From contig CAKSIW010000081.1 of assembly GCA_934463175.1 (NCBI GenBank), positions 1 through 10,881 of the forward strand: a stretch of 10,881 nt of DNA. The letters run 5' to 3'. Within the stretch, counting starts at the first letter, position 1. The number at the start of each line of letters is the position of its first letter. The notes under the pieces are model-generated. The model ran no database searches. It had not been told where the DNA came from and saw only the letters and a program-made list of their open reading frames with translations. The position numbers were made by a program, and so were the translations under genes. Of the stretch, positions 6,291 to 10,881 are shown in pieces. Origin of the DNA: an uncultured Clostridia bacterium (GTDB lineage: Bacteria; Bacillota; Clostridia; Monoglobales; Monoglobaceae).

Positions 6291-6932
6291 GTGAGAAAAA
6301 GAAGGTTGCTGCAAAGTGCGGCAGATTGCTTTGCCGACAACAGAATACAATATTTGTCGGTGATTTTTGTGTTGATTTTGGGTGCGGTGATTGGATCGGT
6401 TTCGGCGGCGGCAATGAACTCGGAAAAATATGATGAGCTGAGCCGATATATGGAGAGCTTTGCGTCGGCATTTAATCTTCAGCCGATAAGCGGCGCGAGG
6501 ATATTCAAGGCATCGTTGTATAATAACATAAAGCTTGTGCTGATTTTGTGGGTATCGAGTCTTTGGATAGGGCTGATTCCGCTTGCTCTTTTGCAAATCG
6601 GAATCAAGGGATATAAAATGGGATTCTCGACTGCATTTTTAATACAGCTTTATCGCGGAAAAGGCTTGATTTTTGCAGCTGTTGCGGTTATGCCGCAGGT
6701 GGTGCTGCTGATTCCGGCACTGACGGTTTATGCGGTGTTCGGAATGAAATATGCTGCGTCGCTGCACAGGCTGCGCGGACAGGGCGGCGGGCGCGGCGTC
6801 CTGAAGGAAATGTATCTGAGAAGCCTTGTGTGCATTGTCGGAATCACTGCGGTTACAGCGGTTTGTGCGCTGTTTGACGCATTTGTTGTTCCGCCGATGC
6901 TCAAGCCGGTTTGTTCGTTTATTTGTAATTAG
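6291..6932 (+). CDS. spoIIM: Stage II sporulation protein M
   Basis: SpoIIM is a mother-cell membrane protein that works with SpoIID and SpoIIP to remodel septal peptidoglycan so that the mother cell can engulf the forespore. The 213-residue protein matches the Bacillus length of about 214. It has a short basic start (MRKRRLLQ), a membrane helix at about 21-41, an extracellular-type loop, then hydrophobic segments at about 81-105, 126-150 and 177-200, as expected for the SpoIIM/DUF95 family. The GTG at 6291 is used, with AAGGGAG nine bases upstream. The next gene follows after 13 bases. spoIIM lying near xerD is also seen in Bacillus, which strengthens the call. I recognise it by length, topology and context more than by catalytic motifs, as it has none. 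Confidence 0.9.
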   Translation: MRKRRLLQSAADCFADNRIQYLSVIFVLILGAVIGSVSAAAMNSEKYDELSRYMESFASAFNLQPISGARIFKASLYNNIKLVLILWVSSLWIGLIPLALLQIGIKGYKMGFSTAFLIQLYRGKGLIFAAVAVMPQVVLLIPALTVYAVFGMKYAASLHRLRGQGGGRGVLKEMYLRSLVCIVGITAVTAVCALFDAFVVPPMLKPVCSFICN

Positions 6933-6945
6933 AAGGAGGGGAGAC

Positions 6946-7857
6946 ATGATGGCAGAGCTGTTGGAAAAATACTTTGCTTTTTTGAGTGAAGGGAAAAAGG
7001 CATCGGTGAATACGTATCTTTCATATAAGCGTGACATAAACAAATATGTCTCTTTCCTGAAAAATAAAAATGTTATGATTGAAGCGGCAACGGGAACGGT
7101 TGTGCTGGATTATCTGATGGATATGGAAAGAGAAGGGAAGTCGGCATCGACAGTGTCAAGAACACTTGCGTCGATACGCTCGCTTTATCGGTTTCTTCAG
7201 AATGAGCATGTTGTTCCGGCAGACCCGACAGACAGGATTCATTCCTTAAAAATTGAAAAAAAGCTTCCGGAAATTCTCACAAGCGAGGAGGTTGAAGCCT
7301 TGCTCACCCGACCCGATGTGAGATGTAACATGGGAAAACGCGACAAAGCAATGCTTGAACTGCTCTATGCAACGGGGATTCGTGTGACCGAAATGATTGA
7401 ATTGAAAATCGGCGATGTGGATACGGAGATTGGGTACATAAACTGCGAAAGCGGCGGGCATCGGCGTGTGATACCGATATATTCCCTTGCAAGACAGGCT
7501 TTGAATGACTACATTGAAAAGGCGCGTCCCGCAATGCTTAAAGGAAACTTAGGGGAAGACGTTCTTTTTGTGAATTACAGCGGCAGAAAAATGACGCGGC
7601 AGGGGTTTTGGAAGATTGTGAAGAAGTATGCGGCACTGGCAAAAATTGAAAAGGACATAACGCCGCACACTCTCAGACATTCATTTGCGACACACCTTCT
7701 TGAAAACGGAGCGGATTTGAAGTCTATTCAGGAAATGCTTGGACACACCGATATATCTTCAACTCAGGTTTATGCAAGGATTGTCAGAAACAGACTGAAG
7801 GACGTATATAAGAGCGCTCACCCGAGAGCGGGAGGAAAGGCGCGCAGCGCACAGTAA
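6946..7857 (+). CDS. xerD: XerD-like tyrosine recombinase
   Basis: This is a Xer-type site-specific recombinase of 303 residues, a family that resolves chromosome dimers at dif. An N-terminal SAM-like core-binding domain (about 1-95) is followed by the catalytic domain. Visible catalytic residues are Arg146 in ATGIRVTEM, His241 and Arg244 in HTLRHSFATHLLENGADL, His267 in LGHTDISSTQ, and the nucleophile Tyr276. The lysine normally found in the beta-hairpin (GKGxKER in XerC/XerD) is not present: the matching stretch at 168-174 reads ESGGHRR. The start at 6946 follows a strong AAGGAGGGG site (6933-6941); a longer reading into spoIIM from 6826 has no such support. The neighbouring spoIIM suggests the chromosomal XerD rather than an integrase of a mobile element. 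It could be XerC or another Xer paralogue. Confidence 0.88.
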   Translation: MMAELLEKYFAFLSEGKKASVNTYLSYKRDINKYVSFLKNKNVMIEAATGTVVLDYLMDMEREGKSASTVSRTLASIRSLYRFLQNEHVVPADPTDRIHSLKIEKKLPEILTSEEVEALLTRPDVRCNMGKRDKAMLELLYATGIRVTEMIELKIGDVDTEIGYINCESGGHRRVIPIYSLARQALNDYIEKARPAMLKGNLGEDVLFVNYSGRKMTRQGFWKIVKKYAALAKIEKDITPHTLRHSFATHLLENGADLKSIQEMLGHTDISSTQVYARIVRNRLKDVYKSAHPRAGGKARSAQ

Positions 7858-7874
7858 TCGGTGAGATACGGACG

Positions 7875-7907
7875 ATGAGCCGGAGCATATTTGCTCCGGC
7901 TCATTTT
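7875..7907. terminator. Terminator between convergent xerD and sigK
   Basis: A perfect 13-bp GC-rich stem (7875-7887 with 7892-7904) closes a four-base TATT loop and runs into TTTT on the + strand. It sits between the xerD stop and the sigK stop. On the + strand it is a good intrinsic terminator. On the - strand the stem is equally strong but lacks a T run, so termination of sigK there may be less efficient. Confidence 0.85.
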
Positions 7908-7911
7908 GACA

Positions 7912-8610
7912 TCACAGGGGTTCATCATCACATATTCCCTTTTTCAGCTTGCTGATTGCCTTTTTTTCAATTCTGGACACATAAGAACGGGATATTCCGA
8001 GACTTTTTGCAATTTCCCGCTGCGTTTTCTCGCTGCCGTCCCAAAGCCCGTATCGCAGCCTGATGATTTCCTTTTCACGTTCATCAAGAAGCTTGTCAAT
8101 GTTTTTATACAGTTTTTTTGTTTGAATTTTAGATTCAATTTCTTTAATGACATCGTCCTCGTCCGTCCCGATTATGTCAATGAGGAGAATCTGATTCCCT
8201 TCCTTATCCGTCCCGATAGGGTCGTTCAGCGAGACATCTCCCTGACTTTTTTTGCTGCTTCGCATAAGCATAAGTATTTCGTTTTCAATACACCTCGCGG
8301 CATAGGTGGCGAGACGGGTTCCCTTGGAACCGTCAAAGCTGTTTATTCCTTTGATCAATCCGATTGTGCCGAGAGAAATGAGATCCTCGCTGTCGCGGAA
8401 ATTAACGGTATATTTTTTTGCAATGTGAGCGACAAGCCTGAGGTTGTGTTCAATGAGCTTGTCGCGCGCCTCTGTGTCGCCCTGTGCCATCCTTTCTATG
8501 TACATTTTTTCCTCCGCGGCACTGAGCGGTTTTGGAAATGAGTTGTTCCCCGATATAAAGGAAATCAGGAACATGAGTGACTGGAAAATCGTGTCAAACA
8601 TTCCGAGCAT
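7912..8610 (-). CDS. sigK: RNA polymerase sporulation sigma factor SigK (pro-form)
   Basis: This 232-residue sigma-70 family factor aligns with SigK, which directs late mother-cell gene expression (spore coat, lysis). Region 2 is visible at about 55-113 (HNLRLVAHI, DLISLGTIGLIKGI, GTRLATYAARCIENEIL) and region 4 at about 176-222 with the helix-turn-helix TQREIAKSLGISRSYVSRIEKKA. The first residues MLGMFDTIFQSLMFLIS form a hydrophobic stretch equivalent to the Bacillus SigK pro-sequence, followed by FISGNNSFPKPLS. Cleavage would fall near residue 17. The start at 8610 is fixed by GGAGGTG (8617-8623), seven to eight bases upstream; the frame stays open to 8898 but the extension has no binding site. 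SigE is a less likely alternative: its typical upstream partner spoIIGA is absent and the NNxFPxPLS start is SigK-like. The coding frame is intact, with no skin-type insertion. Confidence 0.9.
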   Translation of the reverse strand: MLGMFDTIFQSLMFLISFISGNNSFPKPLSAAEEKMYIERMAQGDTEARDKLIEHNLRLVAHIAKKYTVNFRDSEDLISLGTIGLIKGINSFDGSKGTRLATYAARCIENEILMLMRSSKKSQGDVSLNDPIGTDKEGNQILLIDIIGTDEDDVIKEIESKIQTKKLYKNIDKLLDEREKEIIRLRYGLWDGSEKTQREIAKSLGISRSYVSRIEKKAISKLKKGICDDEPL

Positions 8611-8616
8611 ATCAAG

Positions 8617-8623
8617 CACCTCC
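8617..8623 (-). promoter_or_regulatory. sigK ribosome binding site (decides the start)
   Basis: GGAGGTG on the minus strand lies upstream of the ATG at 8610 and is the only strong binding site in the long open frame. It excludes the upstream in-frame starts. A second ATG three codons on (residue 4) is less well spaced. Confidence 0.85.
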
Positions 8624-8647
8624 GAAATATTGAGCGCACACGGCGGA

Positions 8648-8659
8648 ATATGCGCATAT
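8648..8659. repeat. 12-bp perfect palindrome in the sigK leader
   Basis: ATATGCGCATAT is an exact 12-base palindrome lying between the sigK -10 box and its ribosome binding site, across the expected transcription start. A second palindrome, GCATATGC (8654-8661), overlaps it. It may be an operator for a sporulation regulator, but short palindromes also occur by chance. Confidence 0.4.
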
Positions 8660-8662
8660 GCT

Positions 8663-8691
8663 ATTGTATGTGCTGAGAAACAAAAAAGTGC
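8663..8691 (-). promoter_or_regulatory. Sigma-E-type promoter candidate for sigK
   Basis: On the minus strand CATACAAT (8663-8670) is an exact match to the sigma-E -10 consensus. It stands about 50 bases before the sigK start. Fourteen bases upstream is GCACTTT (8685-8691), which keeps only part of the usual -35 and lacks its ATA core. A strong -10 with a weak -35 fits a promoter that needs an activator, as SpoIIID does at sigK in other spore formers; I see no clear SpoIIID box. Confidence 0.55.
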
Positions 8692-8752
8692 AAGTACACA
8701 TAAAAAGCATTTGCAAAAGAGAATGTGCAGACGATAAATCGGCATTGCGGTA

Positions 8753-8781
8753 TTGCAAAATTCAATCGGTTGTGGTAAAAT
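8753..8781 (+). promoter_or_regulatory. Sigma-A promoter of mutS2
   Basis: TTGCAA (8753-8758) and TAAAAT (8776-8781) are separated by exactly 17 bases, and the -10 is preceded by an extended TGG (8773-8775). Transcription would start near 8788, about 40 bases before the mutS2 ATG. The 219-bp region is therefore divergent, with the sigK promoter on the other strand some 80 bases away. Confidence 0.75.
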
Positions 8782-8829
8782 AAGCTTATCTGAAATTAAA
8801 TTGAGATGATTCACCGAATGGAGACCCAT

Positions 8830-10881
8830 ATGGAAGAGAAAACACTTAAAACTCTTGAATTTGATAAGGTTATAGGTATGCTGGCACAGTATGCTCATAA
8901 TGAAGGTGCAAGAGAAAAAATATTAAAAATATATCCCGAAAGGAATATTCGTGCTGTCCGCAGAATGCTCATGCAAACTGACGGCGCATATGTCATGGTC
9001 TGCAAGCACGGCACACCTCCGATTGCAAGGGTGACAGATGTTTCGGATACCTTAATGCGTGCGGAGGCGGGCGGTGTTCTGTCAATGACGGAGCTTCTGA
9101 ATGCTGCGGCTGTGCTCAGGTGTGCGGACAGACTGAAAAAGTATTATGACGGACAGTCGGGGGAGCTGGACGATTTTTTTGAATGTCTTGCGTCAAACCG
9201 TGCGCTTGAAGAGAGAATAAGCACATCAATAATTTCCGAGGAGGAAATGGCGGATAATGCATCAAGCGAGCTTTATGACATCAGAAGAAAAATAACCCGT
9301 GCAAGCTCGAAAATAAAGGATACACTGAATGATATGATTCACTCGGCGCACTACAGAAAGCTGCTCCAGGAACCGATTGTGACTCTCCGCAATGACAGAT
9401 ATGTTGTGCCTGTCAAGTCGGAACACCGCAGTGAGGTCATGGGTATTGTTCACGATATGTCGGCATCGGGAGGTACGGTGTTCATTGAGCCTTCGGGGGT
9501 TGTCAACGCAAACAATGAACTGCGCGAGCTTGCGCTGAAGGAAAAGGCGGAGATTGAGCATATTCTTGCAGAACTGACGGCGGAGGTAAAGGCGGCGGCG
9601 GATACAATCAGATATGACTATGACGGAATAATTGACATTGACGTTGTTTTTGCAAAGGCACGTCTTGCAGCCGAGCAGAAGGCGGTTTGCCCCGAAATAA
9701 ACGAGGAAGGAAAAATTCTCATAAAAAACGGACGGCATCCCTTGCTTGACCCCAAAAAGGTTGTACCGCAAAACATAAATCTCGGATATGATTTTGACAG
9801 CCTGATTGTGACGGGACCGAACACGGGCGGAAAAACTGTTGTGCTGAAAACAATAGGCTTGTTTGCACTCATGGCACAGTCGGGACTTCATATTCCTGCC
9901 GACAACGGAACGGTTATGGCGGTGTTTGACGGAATCTATGCCGACATCGGCGATGAGCAAAGCATTGAACAAAGCCTCAGCACATTTTCGGCGCATATGA
10001 AGAATATTGTGCATATTCTCGGGGAAATCACACCCGATTCGCTTGTGCTGTTTGATGAGCTTGGAGCAGGAACAGACCCGACTGAGGGTGCTGCTCTTGC
10101 AAATGCAATACTTGAATATGTGCGAGGACTCGGCGTACGTGTTGCCGCGACAACGCATTACAGCGAGCTGAAGCTGTATGCGCTTTCCACGGACGGAGTT
10201 GAAAATGCGTCCTGTGAATTTGACGTTGAAACGCTCAGCCCGACATACAGACTGCTCATCGGCGTGCCGGGAAAGAGCAATGCATTTGCGGTTTCAAAAA
10301 AGCTCGGCTTGCCCGAGCATATCATCGAACGTTCAAAAAATCTGCTTTCAAGCGAAACGGTCAAGTTTGAGGATGTGCTTTCAAACATTGAACGGGAGCG
10401 GAGAATGACGGAAAGCTCACGAATCGAGCAGGAGAAGCTGAAAGGAGAGGTTGCGGCTCTCAAAGCAGAGTTGAGCCGCGAGCGTGAACGGCTGGAGGCT
10501 CAGCGTGCGCGTATTCTGGAAAAGGCGAATGCCAAAGCGGCTGAGATTGTCGAAAACGCAAAGGAAGAAACGGAAAGAATCCTTGATGAAATGAAGGCGC
10601 AGCAGAAGGAAAAGGACGAAAAGGAAGCAATCCGTGCAATGGAGGAGGTTCGCCGTGAGCTGAATGTCAAGTTGAAAAAGACGAAAAAACCGCCTCAGCC
10701 AAAGAAGAATATGCCGAAAAAGGTTAATGTCAATTCCTTCAAGCCCGGAATGAGCGTTCTGATTGTTGATTTGAATGACAGGGGGACGGTTCTTTCAATT
10801 GACAAAAAAGCGGAAACTGCGGTTGTTCAGATGGGAATTATGAAAACCACTTCAAAACTTTCAAATTTGGTTATTCTGGAA
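8830..10881 (+). CDS. mutS2: Endonuclease MutS2, 3' end off the window
   Basis: MutS2 is a MutS-family ATPase without the mismatch-recognition domain. It has been linked to suppression of recombination and, in Bacillus, to rescue of collided ribosomes. The 684 residues seen begin MEEKTLKTLEFDKV, typical of the family, and hold the helical lever/clamp region to about 310. The ATPase follows: Walker A GPNTGGKT at 329-336, and Walker B LVLFDELGAGTD with Asp409 and Glu410. A charged coiled coil runs from about 515 to 620, and a KOW-like segment starts near 637 (KPGMSVLIVDLNDRGTV). The C-terminal Smr nuclease domain, roughly 100 residues in a family of about 790, must lie beyond the right edge. 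GGAG (8820-8823) six bases upstream favours the ATG at 8830 over in-frame ATGs at 8818 and 8806. No frame break is seen. Confidence 0.96.
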   Translation, partial: MEEKTLKTLEFDKVIGMLAQYAHNEGAREKILKIYPERNIRAVRRMLMQTDGAYVMVCKHGTPPIARVTDVSDTLMRAEAGGVLSMTELLNAAAVLRCADRLKKYYDGQSGELDDFFECLASNRALEERISTSIISEEEMADNASSELYDIRRKITRASSKIKDTLNDMIHSAHYRKLLQEPIVTLRNDRYVVPVKSEHRSEVMGIVHDMSASGGTVFIEPSGVVNANNELRELALKEKAEIEHILAELTAEVKAAADTIRYDYDGIIDIDVVFAKARLAAEQKAVCPEINEEGKILIKNGRHPLLDPKKVVPQNINLGYDFDSLIVTGPNTGGKTVVLKTIGLFALMAQSGLHIPADNGTVMAVFDGIYADIGDEQSIEQSLSTFSAHMKNIVHILGEITPDSLVLFDELGAGTDPTEGAALANAILEYVRGLGVRVAATTHYSELKLYALSTDGVENASCEFDVETLSPTYRLLIGVPGKSNAFAVSKKLGLPEHIIERSKNLLSSETVKFEDVLSNIERERRMTESSRIEQEKLKGEVAALKAELSRERERLEAQRARILEKANAKAAEIVENAKEETERILDEMKAQQKEKDEKEAIRAMEEVRRELNVKLKKTKKPPQPKKNMPKKVNVNSFKPGMSVLIVDLNDRGTVLSIDKKAETAVVQMGIMKTTSKLSNLVILE

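Noticed and set aside
6826..6945. In-frame upstream extension of the xerD reading frame overlapping spoIIM.
   Set aside because: It has no ribosome binding site, overlaps a well-supported gene in another frame, and Xer proteins start near the ATG at 6946, which has AAGGAGGGG.
6946..7857. Possibility that the tyrosine recombinase marks an integrated mobile element or a skin-like element at sigK.
   Set aside because: No flanking direct repeats, cargo genes or interrupted reading frame are visible, sigK is intact, and spoIIM beside xerD is a known chromosomal arrangement.
7891..8541. Long open frame (216 codons) on the plus strand.
   Set aside because: It is the antisense of sigK, begins in the terminator stem, has no binding site and is unusually rich in Phe.
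8611..8898. N-terminal extension of the sigK frame with a Cys-rich hydrophobic stretch.
   Set aside because: The strong GGAGGTG sits inside this frame directly before the ATG at 8610, the extension crosses the divergent promoter region and the mutS2 start, and SigK proteins have no such extension.
9262..10158. Long open frame (298 codons) on the minus strand.
   Set aside because: It is the antisense shadow of mutS2, whose family match and motifs are unambiguous; the shadow protein is Cys/Arg/His-rich with no recognisable domain.

Overview
The window is a stretch of conserved chromosome from a spore-forming member of the Bacillota, most likely of the Clostridia. The main reasons are a spoIIM gene next to a Xer recombinase, a sporulation sigma factor that aligns with SigK including its pro-sequence, a MutS2 gene, strong AGGAGG-type ribosome binding sites, and GTG and TTG starts. 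I cannot name the genus. Almost every base is accounted for by ten genes. I see no RNA gene, insertion sequence, CRISPR array, prophage or defence system.

Layout. Positions 1-4103 (+ strand) hold a housekeeping cluster: rplS (ribosomal protein L19), lepB (signal peptidase I), rbgA (50S assembly GTPase), rnhB (RNase HII), a YraN-family protein and an M19 membrane dipeptidase. It has a probable extended -10 promoter at the left edge and ends at a likely terminator overlapping the dipeptidase stop. The order rplS-lepB-rbgA-rnhB-yraN is the familiar one downstream of trmD in many clostridia. Positions 4107-6223 (+) hold a two-gene amino-acid unit: a class I aspartate-type aminotransferase and proC, behind a good sigma-A promoter with an AT-rich 27-bp palindrome just upstream. 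Positions 6224-7907 (+) hold spoIIM and a XerD-like tyrosine recombinase, possibly read from a sigma-E-like promoter, and end at a 13-bp perfect hairpin. This hairpin separates them from the convergent sigK gene (7912-8610, - strand). A 219-bp divergent region then carries a sigma-E-type -10 for sigK on one strand and a clear sigma-A promoter for mutS2 on the other. mutS2 starts at 8830 and runs off the right edge before its Smr domain.

How the genes fit together. The left half couples ribosome assembly (L19, RbgA) with protein export (LepB) and nucleic-acid maintenance (RNase HII, YraN). The right half brings together two sporulation functions, engulfment (SpoIIM, forespore/mother-cell septum) and late mother-cell transcription (SigK), with a chromosome-dimer type recombinase and MutS2.

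No undescribed system is evident. The points most worth checking are: the XerD-like protein lacks the usual catalytic lysine in its beta-hairpin; sigK is uninterrupted and keeps a pro-sequence; there are palindromes in the sigK leader and upstream of the aminotransferase promoter; and there are structured intergenic RNAs in the rplS cluster.
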